From: Geodermatophilaceae bacterium URHB0062
GTDB lineage: Bacteria; Actinomycetota; Actinomycetes; Mycobacteriales; Geodermatophilaceae
Direction: 5' to 3'
DNA: 64,000 bases
NCBI GenBank assembly: GCA_000620185.1
Contig: JHVO01000014.1
Span: 62,001-126,000, forward strand
A program made the translations under genes and the position numbers. Positions 23,435 to 31,909 of the stretch are shown here, piece by piece. The first letter of the stretch is position 1. Every line of letters begins with the position of its first letter. The notes under the pieces are model-generated. The model was not told where the DNA came from, did not search any database, and saw only the letters and a list, made by a program, of their open reading frames with translations.

Positions 23435-25071
23435 GCCCGGCAGAAATGGCCATCTCTGCCGCGGAGGAGTTCGACGTCGTCGTCGTAGGCGCGGGCTCGG
23501 CCGGCTGCGCGGTCGCCGGCCGGCTCTCGGAGGACCCGGCGCTCCGGGTGCTCCTGCTCGAGGCGGGAGGTTCGGACGACGTCCTCGAGGTCCAGATCCC
23601 CGCCGGCTCCTACAAGGTCTGGCGCACCCGGCGCGACTGGAACTACACGACCGAGCCGCAGCCGGGGCTCGGTGGCCGGAAGCTGTTCTGGCCGCGCGGC
23701 AAGCTGCTCGGCGGCTCGTCGTCGATCAACGCGATGATCTACATGCGGGGCGCGGCCGCCGACTACGACGAGTGGGCCGAGCTGACCGGCGACCAGTCAT
23801 GGTCCTACGAGCACGTGCTGCCGCTGTTCCGCCGCATGGAGGACAACGCACGCGGCGCCGACCGGTACCACGGCGTCGGCGGCCCGCTGCGGGTCGAGGA
23901 CCTCCGCTCGCCGCACACGTGGACCCGCGCGGTCATCCAGTCGGCGGTCGTCGCGGGCTATCCGCGCAACGACGACTTCAACGGCGCCACGCAGGAGGGC
24001 GTCGGCCAGTACCAGGTCACGCAGAAGCGCGGACGGCGCTGGTCGGCGGCCGACGCCTACCTGCACCCGGCCGAGGGCCGGCCGAACCTCACCGTCCGGA
24101 CCGGCGCGCTGACCAGCCGCGTGCTGGTCGAGGACGGTCGCGCGACGGGCGTGGAGTACCGCAGCGGCGGTCGCTTGCACGTCGCCCGCGCCACCCGCGA
24201 GGTCGTGCTCTCCAGCGGCGCGATCAACACCCCGCAGCTGCTGATGCTCTCGGGCATCGGGCCGGCGGAGCACCTCCGCGAGGTCGGCGTCGACGTCGTC
24301 CACGACCTGCCCGGTGTCGGGCAGGGCCTGCAGGACCACCCGCTGGTGCCGGTCGTGTGGCACGTCCGGTCGGGCAAGTCGCTGCTCCGGGCCGAGTCCC
24401 CGTCCGGGTACGCCAAGTGGTTCGGCGCCCGGCGCGGACCGCTGACCTCGAACCTCGCCGAGGCCGGGCTGTTCACGAGGTCGTCGCCCGAGCTCGCCGA
24501 GCCCGACCTGCAGTACCACTTCCTGCCGGTGAAGTTCTGGAAGCAGGCGGAGGTCGATCCGGACGTCGACGCGTTCACCGCGGCCGTCGTCCTCGTGCGG
24601 GTGCAGTCGCGGGGTTCGGTGCGGCTGCGGTCGGCCGACCCGACGTGGGCGCCGGCCATCGACGCCGGCTACCTGACCGACGAGCGCGACCTCGAGGCGC
24701 TGGTGACCGGTGTGGAGAAGGCCCGCGAGATCGCCGCGGCCGGCCCCCTGGCCTCGGTGCTGGCCGAGGAGTGGTCTCCGGGCGGCACCGTGCACGGCCG
24801 CGAGGCCCTGCGCGCGACGGTCCGGGACACCCTCGAGTCGCTGTACCACCCGGTGGCGTCCTGCCGGATGGGTGCCGCCTCCGACGAGCAGGCGGTCGTC
24901 GATCCGCAGCTTCGGGTGCGGGGCATCGACGGGCTGCGGATCGCCGACGCCTCGGTGATGCCGACGCTGGTGCGGGGCAACACGAACGCGCCGTCGATCA
25001 TGATCGGTGAGCGTGCGGCCGACCTGATCGCCGGCCGCACCGTCGACCCCCACCTGGCCTCCGCCCACTAG
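23431..25071 (+). CDS. GMC-family FAD alcohol/choline oxidoreductase
   Basis: A 546-residue GMC enzyme: FDVVVVGAGSAGCAVAGRLSE (FAD dinucleotide fold), PRGKLLGGSSSINAMIYMRG (GMC signature 1), SSGAINTPQLLMLSGIGP (signature 2), catalytic His in YHPVASCRMG and Asn/His region GNTNAPSIMIGERAADL. It resembles choline dehydrogenase-like enzymes. The GTG start overlaps the aldehyde dehydrogenase stop (GTGA). A palindrome with ATGGCC at its centre covers codons 3-10, so ATG 23446 is an alternative start that would still leave the FAD motif intact. Confidence 0.9.
   Translation: MSPAEMAISAAEEFDVVVVGAGSAGCAVAGRLSEDPALRVLLLEAGGSDDVLEVQIPAGSYKVWRTRRDWNYTTEPQPGLGGRKLFWPRGKLLGGSSSINAMIYMRGAAADYDEWAELTGDQSWSYEHVLPLFRRMEDNARGADRYHGVGGPLRVEDLRSPHTWTRAVIQSAVVAGYPRNDDFNGATQEGVGQYQVTQKRGRRWSAADAYLHPAEGRPNLTVRTGALTSRVLVEDGRATGVEYRSGGRLHVARATREVVLSSGAINTPQLLMLSGIGPAEHLREVGVDVVHDLPGVGQGLQDHPLVPVVWHVRSGKSLLRAESPSGYAKWFGARRGPLTSNLAEAGLFTRSSPELAEPDLQYHFLPVKFWKQAEVDPDVDAFTAAVVLVRVQSRGSVRLRSADPTWAPAIDAGYLTDERDLEALVTGVEKAREIAAAGPLASVLAEEWSPGGTVHGREALRATVRDTLESLYHPVASCRMGAASDEQAVVDPQLRVRGIDGLRIADASVMPTLVRGNTNAPSIMIGERAADLIAGRTVDPHLASAH
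23439..23460. repeat. Dispersed ATGGCCAT palindrome, copy 1
   Basis: A 22-base near-perfect palindrome with core GCAGAAATGGCCATCTCTGC. It overlaps the start region of the GMC oxidoreductase and encodes AEMAISA. A second copy, differing at two positions, lies at 49551-49576 in the start region of the MoxR gene. Confidence 0.75.
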
Positions 25072-25155
25072 CGGCGATCGGAGGCCTGTCACTCCGGCAG
25101 CCGGAGCGGGATGCTCGCCGGGACGGTTCCCGCAGCGTCCCGACCAGGAGCAGAC

Positions 25156-25500
25156 ATGGCCCGCACACCGCAGGAGATCTTCGGCCACCACGCGACCGCG
25201 CTGATCGCCGGGGACATCGACGGCATCGTCGAGGACTACGCCGACGACGCCCTGTTCATCACGTCCGAGGGAGTGCTGCGCGGTAAGGACGGCGTCCGGA
25301 AAGGCTTCGAAGGGCTGCTCGCCCAACTCCCGGAGGCCACCTGGGACGTGCCGGTCCAGATCTTCGAGGACGACATCCTGTTCATCACGTGGTCGGCCAC
25401 CTCGGCGAAGGCGCGCGTGACGGACGGCGTCGACACCTTCGTGTTCCGCGACGGCCTGATCCGGGTGCAGACCGTCCGCTGCACCGTGGAGCCAACCTGA
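25156..25500 (+). CDS. SnoaL-like/NTF2-fold protein
   Basis: A 114-residue protein of the SnoaL-like NTF2 fold: helix PQEIFGHHATALIAGDIDGIVEDYADDALFIT, then strands with GVLRGKDGVRKGFEGLL and DGVDTFVFRDGLIRVQTVRCTV. These small cone-shaped domains act as isomerases, hydratases or ligand binders; no catalytic set is diagnostic here. CCAGGAG is placed well before ATG 25156. It follows the GMC gene by 84 bases on the same strand and converges on the MFS gene. Confidence 0.8.
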   Translation: MARTPQEIFGHHATALIAGDIDGIVEDYADDALFITSEGVLRGKDGVRKGFEGLLAQLPEATWDVPVQIFEDDILFITWSATSAKARVTDGVDTFVFRDGLIRVQTVRCTVEPT

Positions 25501-25506
25501 CGCGCC

Positions 25507-26823
25507 TCACCCGTGCGCCTGGGCGGCGGCTGCCTCCTGCGGGTTCGTAGGCAGCATGGTCTCGGCGGGCGGCGGCGGGCTGCGGCGGATCGAGATCGAC
25601 GCGATCGCGGCCACCATGCACAGCGCCCCGGCGAGGAACCAGGCCAGGTCGTAGGAGCCGGTGACGTCGCGGATCACGCCGCCGCCGAAGGCCGCCGTCG
25701 CCGAACCCAGCTGGTGGGAGGCGAAGATCCACCCGAAGACGACCGGCGCCCGCAGGCCGAAGTGCTCCCGGCACAGCGCGAGCGTGGGCGGCACCGTCGC
25801 CACCCAGTCCAGCCCGTAGAAGACGATGAACGCGACCATGCTCAGCTGCAGGTCGGTGCCGAACAGGGTCGGCAGCGCGAACAGCGACAGCCCGCGCAGC
25901 CCGTAGTAGGCCAGCAGCAGCATCCGCGGGTCGGCCCGGTCGGTGAGCCAGCCGGAGAAGATCGTGCCGGCGATGTCGAAGAGCCCGACGACGGCGAGCA
26001 GCCCGGCCGCGGTGGTCACCGGCATCCCGTGGTCGTGGGCGGCCGGGATGAAGTGCGGCTGCACCAGCCCGTTGGTCGACATCCCGCAGATGAAGAAGCC
26101 GACGGCGAGCAGCCAGAACGGCCGCGTCCGCGCACCCTCCACCAACCCACGGACGGCGTTGCGCGCGGCCCCGGTCCGCACCGGCTCGAGGTCGTCGGCC
26201 GCGGTGCCGCCGTACGGGGTCACCCCGAGGTCACGCGGCCGGTCGCGCAGCAGCCAGGCCACCAGCGGGAGGACGGCGAGCGCCGCGGCCGTGGTGCCCA
26301 GCGACGCGACCCGCCAGCCCCACCGCGCGTCGGTCCAGGCGACCAGTGGCAGGAAGATCAGCTGTCCCGCCGCGCCGCCCGCGGTGAGGATGCCCGACAC
26401 CAGCCCACGCCGGGCCACGAACCACCGGCCGGTCACGGTCGCGACCAGCGACAGCGCCATCGAGCCGGTGCCAAGCCCGACGAGCACGCCCCACAGCATG
26501 ACCAGCTGCCAGCTCGACGTCATGAAGACCGTGAGACCGCTGCCCAGCGCGACGACCAGCAGCGCGCACATCACGATGCGGCGGATCCCGAAGCGCTCCA
26601 TGAGCGCGGCGGCGAACGGGGCGGTGAGCCCGTACAGGGCCATGTTGACCGCCACCGCGGCGGAAATCGTGGTGACCGACCAGCCGAACTCGGCCCGCAG
26701 CGGATCGATGAGCACGCCGGGCACCGCGCGGAACGCGGCGGCACCGACCAGGGCCAGGAACGTCACGGCGGCGACCCACCATGCGGGATGGACGCGGGCG
26801 CGGACGGAGGCGGGCGCGGTCAC
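25507..26823 (-). CDS. MFS transporter, OxlT/monocarboxylate-like
   Basis: A 438-residue, 12-helix major facilitator. The loop after helix 2 has AALMERFGIRRIVM (variant of the MFS A motif) and helix 4 region GLGTGSMALSLVATVTGRWFVARRGLVSGIL, as in oxalate/formate and monocarboxylate transporters. Helix 7 onward restarts at FWLLAVGFFICGMSTNGLVQPHFIP. Substrate unknown, probably a small organic acid or drug. It follows the TetR gene by 82 bases on the same strand, so it is probably under its control. GTG 26823 is the only in-frame start near the first helix. Confidence 0.87.
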   Translation of the reverse strand: MTAPASVRARVHPAWWVAAVTFLALVGAAAFRAVPGVLIDPLRAEFGWSVTTISAAVAVNMALYGLTAPFAAALMERFGIRRIVMCALLVVALGSGLTVFMTSSWQLVMLWGVLVGLGTGSMALSLVATVTGRWFVARRGLVSGILTAGGAAGQLIFLPLVAWTDARWGWRVASLGTTAAALAVLPLVAWLLRDRPRDLGVTPYGGTAADDLEPVRTGAARNAVRGLVEGARTRPFWLLAVGFFICGMSTNGLVQPHFIPAAHDHGMPVTTAAGLLAVVGLFDIAGTIFSGWLTDRADPRMLLLAYYGLRGLSLFALPTLFGTDLQLSMVAFIVFYGLDWVATVPPTLALCREHFGLRAPVVFGWIFASHQLGSATAAFGGGVIRDVTGSYDLAWFLAGALCMVAAIASISIRRSPPPPAETMLPTNPQEAAAAQAHG

Positions 26824-26905
26824 CGCACGAGCATGACCGACGGCGTCCGCCCCGCCCAGCGTCAGGTCGGCCACCCGCCGCAACGATCCGGCCACCCGCG
26901 AACGG

Positions 26906-27571
26906 TCAGCTCTCGCCCGCGTCGCGTGGCACGCCGAAGGACCGGAGGTCCCGTCGCTCGAGCCGGGGTCCGCCCGGTACGCGCCGTCCCGGGGCCGGCC
27001 GGAGGCCGTCGACCACCAGGTCGAGGTGCCGGTGGGACAGCTGCTCGTCCACGTCGGCCGGGATCGATCCGGGGAGCGGCCGGCTGAGGCGGACCAGCAG
27101 CGTGCCGATGTCGCCGAAGGTGACGTCCGCGGCGAGGGATCCATCGGCATGGGCGGCGTCGACGATCCGCTGCGCCAACGCCGCGCTGGCCTCCCGCGCC
27201 GCGCGCACCTCGTCGTCCTCGAGGTCCGTCGTGGCGAGGACTGCCGGGATGACCGCGGACACGCGGAGGTCGAGCGCGGCGTGCATGTACCGGACGAGAG
27301 CCGAGAACCCGTCGCTCTCCTCGTCCAGCGCGGCCTGTGCCGCCGCCGCGGTCCGCTGCAGGGCGTCGACCACCACCGCGCGCAGCAGCGCCGGCCGGCT
27401 CGGGAACCGGCGGTAGAGCGTGCCGATGCCGACGCCGGCCCGCCGGGCCACCTCCTCGAGCGGGGCGCCGGCGCCCCGCTCGACCACCACGTGCCGGGCC
27501 GCCGCGAGCAGCTGCTCGTGGTTGCGCCGGGCATCGGCCCGCAGCGGCCGTGCCACCACCGGACCGCTCAT
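26906..27571 (-). CDS. TetR-family repressor
   Basis: A 221-residue TetR regulator. Residues 12-60 form the helix-turn-helix: ARRNHEQLLAAARHVVVERGAGAPLEEVARRAGVGIGTLYRRFPSRPALLRAVV. The C-terminal helical domain (70-200) would bind an unknown ligand. Immediately upstream lie two 17-bp palindromes, likely its operators, placed so that it can control both itself plus the MFS gene and the divergent membrane protein gene. ATG 27571. Confidence 0.9.
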   Translation of the reverse strand: MSGPVVARPLRADARRNHEQLLAAARHVVVERGAGAPLEEVARRAGVGIGTLYRRFPSRPALLRAVVVDALQRTAAAAQAALDEESDGFSALVRYMHAALDLRVSAVIPAVLATTDLEDDEVRAAREASAALAQRIVDAAHADGSLAADVTFGDIGTLLVRLSRPLPGSIPADVDEQLSHRHLDLVVDGLRPAPGRRVPGGPRLERRDLRSFGVPRDAGES

Positions 27572-27590
27572 GCCGACACCTCCCCGTAAA

Positions 27591-27607
27591 CGGAGAAATC
27601 TTCTCCG
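27591..27607. promoter_or_regulatory. Palindromic operator O1
   Basis: CGGAGAA-ATC-TTCTCCG, perfect 7-bp arms, 20 bases upstream of the tetR start. It shares 13 of 17 positions with O2. Confidence 0.65.
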
Positions 27608-27646
27608 GAAACTCTTGTCCCGCCCCCGACGGAGTGGCAGCGTATC

Positions 27647-27663
27647 CGGAGGAAGTTCCTCCG
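27647..27663. promoter_or_regulatory. Palindromic operator O2
   Basis: CGGAGGAA-G-TTCCTCCG, perfect 8-bp arms, 56 bases centre to centre from O1 and 58 bases before the divergent ATG 27721. Confidence 0.65.
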
Positions 27664-27720
27664 TCTACGCCGAGCGGTCATCGCCCGCGGGCAGGCCGCC
27701 GATCCGAGGAGAGGCCGGTC

Positions 27721-28383
27721 ATGAATCCCCTTCCGCAGCTGTCCGCCGACCGCGCCGCGCTCAGCGGCGTGACCACCGGAGTCGTCTTCGTGGGCGGGAC
27801 CGCGGCGTCCCTCGCCCGCAGCGACGTCCCGTACCCCCGGCCCGGTTCGGACGCCCCGACGATCCGCGACTTCTTCCAGGGCAACCGCGGCGCGGCCCGC
27901 ACCAGCGCCGTCACCCAGCTCGTCTCGGCCGTGACCCTCGGGCGGTTCACGGCGTCGGTCGTCCAACTCGCCGGGTCGTCCGGCCGCGGGTCGCGGGCCC
28001 TGCAGGCCACCGCCGCGATCGGCGGCGCGACGGCGGTGGCGTCGCTCGCCGGCTCCGGCCTTCTCACCGCCGCCCTCACCCGGAAGGATGCCGGGAGCGA
28101 CGCCGAGACCGTGGCCCTGCACCGTCGCGCCTTCCTCAGCGGCGGGGTCGTCCACGGCGTGGGTTTCGGCCTGCTCGTCGGCGCGCTGGGCGTCGCCGGC
28201 GGGCGCACCGGCGTGCTGCCCCGTGGCGTGGCGACGGCCGCCCTCGCCTCGGGCACCGCGGGCCTGCTCACCCCGCTGTACCTCCTCGCCGAGCCGGCGG
28301 CCTGGCTGATCCCGGTCGGGAGGTTCTCCGGCCTGCTCCTCAGCGGGTTCGCCGGCATCCGCATGGCCCGCGGGCGCCGCTGA
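27721..28383 (+). CDS. Small-residue-rich membrane protein under TetR control
   Basis: A 220-residue protein. Residues 1-60 are mostly polar with SDVPYPRPGSDAPTIRDFFQGN; then come about five hydrophobic stretches (SAVTQLVSAVTLGRFTASVV, ATAAIGGATAVASLAGSGLL, AFLSGGVVHGVGFGLLVGALGVAG, GVATAALASGTAGLLTPLYLL, FSGLLLSGFAGIRMA). No family named. GAGGAGAGG precedes ATG 27721. The twin palindromes upstream suggest repression by the divergent TetR protein. Confidence 0.65.
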   Translation: MNPLPQLSADRAALSGVTTGVVFVGGTAASLARSDVPYPRPGSDAPTIRDFFQGNRGAARTSAVTQLVSAVTLGRFTASVVQLAGSSGRGSRALQATAAIGGATAVASLAGSGLLTAALTRKDAGSDAETVALHRRAFLSGGVVHGVGFGLLVGALGVAGGRTGVLPRGVATAALASGTAGLLTPLYLLAEPAAWLIPVGRFSGLLLSGFAGIRMARGRR

Positions 28384-28398
28384 GCCAAGAAAGGCTCA
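28381..28398 (+). terminator. Short hairpin at the stop codon
   Basis: TGAGCC-aagaaa-GGCTCA, 6-bp perfect arms that include the TGA stop of the membrane protein gene. A weak terminator candidate. Confidence 0.4.
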
Positions 28399-28646
28399 CT
28401 CGATGTGACCGGTGACTCACGGACACCGGGCACGGAAGCGGCCGCCGTCTGGTTGAGTGGGACGTACCGGCGCCGCCCTCGCTCATCCGGAGCGGCAGGA
28501 ATCGACGTCGGGCCGAGGCTGCGCCACCGAGGCGCGCCCGGCTGACGTCCCCGAGACGACGTGAGCCCGCCCTGCTCATCCGCAGGTGCGCGTGCGCTCG
28601 CGCCCTCGCCGAGGTGGACGACGGCCACCGAACGCCGAAGGAAACG

Positions 28647-30245
28647 ATGACCTCCCAGAACTTGTCCCCCGCCACCGCCGGCAGCAGCGACGGGCGGCCG
28701 CGCCGTCGTCGCGGCGGCCGCGGTCGGGGCGCCCGCCCGGCCGGCGAGCAGCCGGCCCGCGAGCAGCAGGCCGCACAGGCCGCCGTCCCCGCCCCGGCGA
28801 TCGTGCCGGCCGGCGACGTCGCCACCGTGCTGCCGACCGACACCACCTTCGACGCCCTCGGCGTCCCCGCTCCCCTGGTCGAGGTGCTCGTCGCCAGCGG
28901 CATCACCGCGCCGTTCCCGATCCAGGTCGCGACGCTGCCCGACAGCCTCGCCGGCCGCGACGTCCTCGGCCGGGGGCGCACCGGCTCGGGCAAGACCCTG
29001 GCCTTCAGCATCCCGGTCGTCGCCCGGCTGGCGGCGTCGGACAGCAAGCGGCTGCCCAAGCGGCCGCGCTCGCTGATCCTCGTGCCGACCCGTGAGCTGG
29101 CCAACCAGGTCGCCGCCGTCGTCGACCCGCTGGCCCGCGCCCTGGGCATGCGGACGACGACGATCTTCGGCGGTGTCGGCCAGAACCCGCAGGTGCAGGC
29201 ACTGGCCGGCGGCATCGACGTCCTGATCGCCTGCCCCGGCCGGCTCGAGGACCTCATCGGCCAGGGGCACTGCGACCTCGGCGCCGTCGAGGTGACGATC
29301 CTCGACGAGGCCGACCACATGGCCGACCTCGGCTTCCTGCCCGGGGTGAAGCGGCTGATGGACCGCACCCCGAAGGTCGGCCAGCGGCTGCTGTTCTCCG
29401 CGACGCTGGACAACGGCGTCGACGTGCTCGTCAAGCGCTACCTGAGCAACCCGACGACGCATTCGGTCGACCCGGCCGTCGCGCCGGTGGCCACGATGAC
29501 CCACCACGTGCTGCAGGTGCAGAACGCCGACAAGGCCGACGTCGTCCGCGAACTGGCCGGCGGCCTCGGCCGCAGCGTGCTGTTCACCCGGACCAAGCAC
29601 CAGGCCAAGAAGCTGGCCAAGCAGCTCACCGCATCCGGCATCCCCGCGGTCGACCTGCACGGCAACCTCAGCCAGAACGCCCGGGAGCGCAACCTCGAGG
29701 CGTTCAGCAACGGCTCCACGCGGGTCCTGTGCGCCACCGACATCGCCGCCCGCGGCATCCACGTGGACGACGTCGCGCTGGTCGTGCACGTCGACCCGCC
29801 GGCCGAGCACAAGGCCTACCTGCACCGCTCGGGCCGCACGGCGCGCGCGGGCGCCGGTGGCACGGTCGTGACCGTCTCCACACCCGACCAGGCCGGCGAG
29901 GTCCGAACCCTGGCCCGGCAGGCCGGCATCACACCGACGGTCAGCGTCGTTCGCCCCGGCGCGCCTGCGATCGGCGAGCTCACCGGACCGCCGGCCCCCT
30001 ACGTCGAGCCGGCGCCCGCCCCGGCGCCGCAGCCGCAGGGCCAGGGCGGCGGCCGGAGCCGCCGCAGCGGATCGGGCGGCCGGTCGGGCAGCGCGGCAGG
30101 GGCAACTGCGAAGTCGTCCTCGGGGAGCCGCAGCGGGTCGGGACGTCCGTCCGGCCCCGCGCGGACCCGGGCCGAGCTCGCCGCACGCGCCGGCACCTCG
30201 TCAGCGGCCTCGTTCAGCGCGCGCTCGCGGCGCGGCGGTCGCTGA
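28647..30245 (+). CDS. DEAD-box RNA helicase
   Basis: A 532-residue ATP-dependent RNA helicase. Order of motifs: Arg/Gly-rich N-tail (RPRRRRGGRGRGARP), Q motif (TTFDALGVPAPLVEVL...PFPIQ), I GRTGSGKT, Ia PTRELA, DEAD box LDEADHMADLGF, SAT in LFSATLDN, then RecA2 with VLFTRTKHQAKKLAKQL, ATDIAARGIHV and HRSGRTARAG. The C-terminal 90 residues are a Gly/Ser/Arg-rich RNA-binding tail. Roles in the family: ribosome assembly, RNA decay, cold adaptation. GAAGGAAACG precedes ATG 28647. The 260-base upstream stretch has no gene and may hold a long 5-prime leader, as expected for cold-regulated helicases; that is inference. Confidence 0.92.
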   Translation: MTSQNLSPATAGSSDGRPRRRRGGRGRGARPAGEQPAREQQAAQAAVPAPAIVPAGDVATVLPTDTTFDALGVPAPLVEVLVASGITAPFPIQVATLPDSLAGRDVLGRGRTGSGKTLAFSIPVVARLAASDSKRLPKRPRSLILVPTRELANQVAAVVDPLARALGMRTTTIFGGVGQNPQVQALAGGIDVLIACPGRLEDLIGQGHCDLGAVEVTILDEADHMADLGFLPGVKRLMDRTPKVGQRLLFSATLDNGVDVLVKRYLSNPTTHSVDPAVAPVATMTHHVLQVQNADKADVVRELAGGLGRSVLFTRTKHQAKKLAKQLTASGIPAVDLHGNLSQNARERNLEAFSNGSTRVLCATDIAARGIHVDDVALVVHVDPPAEHKAYLHRSGRTARAGAGGTVVTVSTPDQAGEVRTLARQAGITPTVSVVRPGAPAIGELTGPPAPYVEPAPAPAPQPQGQGGGRSRRSGSGGRSGSAAGATAKSSSGSRSGSGRPSGPARTRAELAARAGTSSAASFSARSRRGGR

Positions 30246-30259
30246 CCGCATCCGCATCC

Positions 30260-30299
30260 GACCGGCCCCGTCGTTCCTTCCGGAGCGGCGGGGCCGGTC
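30260..30299 (+). terminator. Terminator of the DEAD-box gene
   Basis: GACCGGCCCCG ... CGGGGCCGGTC, an 11-bp perfect stem with an 18-base loop, 15 bases after the stop. Confidence 0.75.
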
Positions 30300-30407
30300 G
30301 CGTTCTGTGCGGTTGGCGGCCCGGCGGATGGGCACACGTGCGGGCGACCCCCCGTCCGGTGCGCAGGACGCCACCGGCACCCCCTCGAGCGGCTGCGAGG
30401 TACACCC

Positions 30408-30905
30408 ATGGGACTGCCCATCACAATCTCCGAGATCGCCCCGCGCATCTCCGCCGGCGCGTTCATCCTCAACAGCGGGATGGGCAAGCGCGGCGTCGAC
30501 GAGTCCGCGGCGACCGGCATGCACGGCTTCGCCGCCGGCACCTATCCGTTCCTCAAGTCGGTGCCGCCGCAGCAGTTCGCCAAGGCTCTCTCGACCACCG
30601 AGATCGTGCTGGGCGCCGCACTGCTGACGCCGTTCGTGCCGACGGCGGTCGCCGGCGCGGCGCTGACCGCGTTCTCCGGCGGACTGCTCGGGCTCTACCT
30701 GAAGACCCCGGGCATGCGGAAGCCGGGCAGCCTGGCCCCCACCGAGGCGGGTCTCGCGATCGCCAAGGACAGCTGGCTGCTGGGCATCGGGATCGGCCTG
30801 TTCACCCGCGGCCTGATCGAGCGCAAGCCGCGGGTCACGGTGAAGAAGGCGAACAAGCAGGCCAAGCAGGCGGCGAAGGACGCCCGGCGCGCGGCCCGGC
30901 AATGA
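30408..30905 (+). CDS. DoxX-like membrane protein
   Basis: A 165-residue protein with a DoxX-like pattern: amphipathic start ISEIAPRISAGAFILNSGMGKRGVD, then helices STTEIVLGAALLTPFVPTAVAGAALTAFSGGLLGLYL and DSWLLGIGIGLFTRG, and a Lys/Arg-rich cytosolic tail (KKANKQAKQAAKDARRAARQ). DoxX proteins associate with oxidoreductases in thiol stress in mycobacteria; a role here is unproven. Reads with the next gene, 72 bases downstream. Confidence 0.75.
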   Translation: MGLPITISEIAPRISAGAFILNSGMGKRGVDESAATGMHGFAAGTYPFLKSVPPQQFAKALSTTEIVLGAALLTPFVPTAVAGAALTAFSGGLLGLYLKTPGMRKPGSLAPTEAGLAIAKDSWLLGIGIGLFTRGLIERKPRVTVKKANKQAKQAAKDARRAARQ

Positions 30906-30977
30906 ACGCCGGCCCGGCGGAGCGCGCGCCCGCCGGGGCGCCTTCCCTGGCGAGGTCGGAGCCAGGACGATGACGCC

Positions 30978-31337
30978 ATGGCCGAACTCGCCCTGACTCC
31001 CCCGACGCTGACCGTCCGGCTGACCCGGGGCGAGAAGATCGCCGGCCTCCTGCGAGACACCGAGGTGCCGCTGACCGCCGTCCGGCAGGTCGAGGTGGTC
31101 AACGACCCGTTGACGGCGGTCCGGGGAATGCGCGCCCCGGGTATGGCACTGCCGGGCATCCGGAAGGTGGGCACGTGGCGACGTGCCGGCGAGCGCGCCC
31201 TGGTCAGCGTGCAGAAGGGGCAGCCGGCGGTTCGGATCCGCCTCACCGGGCAGCGCATCGACGAGCTCCTCATCGGCGCGGACGACGCCGATGCCCGCGC
31301 CGCCGAGCTGAGGGCCGTCCTGCCGCCGGCGGACTGA
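30978..31337 (+). CDS. Hypothetical protein, PH-like beta-rich domain
   Basis: A 119-residue protein of alternating short strands: LTVRLTRGEKIAGLL, VPLTAVRQVEVV, VGTWRRAGERALVSVQKGQPAVRIRL, RIDELLIGADDADARAAEL. The layout (strand meander then a C-terminal helix, with VPL.AV..VEVV) looks like a bacterial PH-like domain, but I cannot assign it firmly. No signal peptide. Unknown role. Confidence 0.6.
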   Translation: MAELALTPPTLTVRLTRGEKIAGLLRDTEVPLTAVRQVEVVNDPLTAVRGMRAPGMALPGIRKVGTWRRAGERALVSVQKGQPAVRIRLTGQRIDELLIGADDADARAAELRAVLPPAD

Positions 31338-31486
31338 GCCGGCCGGCCGCCGGACAACGTCCGGACTCCGGTGAACCGGGGCCTGCCGGGCTCCGTGACA
31401 CGGGTGTGGACGTCGCCGGCGCGGGCTGCTCCCCCCGATCGCGTCGGCGCACGTCCCTCGGTCCGACCGTCCGCCGAGGAGGCCCC

Positions 31487-31909
31487 GTGTCCCAGCTCTC
31501 CGTTCCCACCGCCCGTCGCCTGGCCCGCGGCGCGGCGGCCCTCGCGATCTGCGCGGCGTTCCTGACCGCCTGCGGTGCCAGCGACTCGGCCGACACCCAG
31601 GCGTCGACGAAGTCGGGCTCGTCGAGCGGCGGCCAGGCGCTCACCGCCACCGAGGCCGACTTCAGCATCACGCTGGACAAGGACAAGCTGACGGCGGGCA
31701 CCTACGACATCGACGTCGTCAACAAGGGCCACGCCACACACGACCTCGTCGTCGCCAAGGACGGCAAGAACATCGGGCAGAGCGACACCGTCGGGCCGGG
31801 GAAGTCCACGACCCTGACCGTGACCCTCGAGTCCGGCGACTACGTCTTCTACTGCTCCATCGGCAACCACCGGGCGATGGGCATGGAGACCACGGTGAGC
31901 GTCTCGTGA
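31487..31909 (+). CDS. Cupredoxin-like copper lipoprotein
   Basis: A 140-residue secreted lipoprotein: signal peptide with lipobox LTAC (Cys about residue 29), a Ser/Gly linker, then a cupredoxin domain with ITLDKDKLTAGTYDIDVVNKGHATHDLVV and YVFYCSIGNHRAMGM. His in THD, then Cys, His and Met in the last motif give the full type I copper ligand set. It would carry electrons or sequester copper outside the membrane. GAGGAGG precedes GTG 31487. The next membrane gene overlaps its stop by 4 bases, so the two probably work together. Confidence 0.87.
   Translation: MSQLSVPTARRLARGAAALAICAAFLTACGASDSADTQASTKSGSSSGGQALTATEADFSITLDKDKLTAGTYDIDVVNKGHATHDLVVAKDGKNIGQSDTVGPGKSTTLTVTLESGDYVFYCSIGNHRAMGMETTVSVS

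Noticed and set aside
21881-25071. Naming the ALDH-GMC pair betB-betA
   Set aside because: Enzyme classes fit, but nothing in the sequence fixes choline as substrate.
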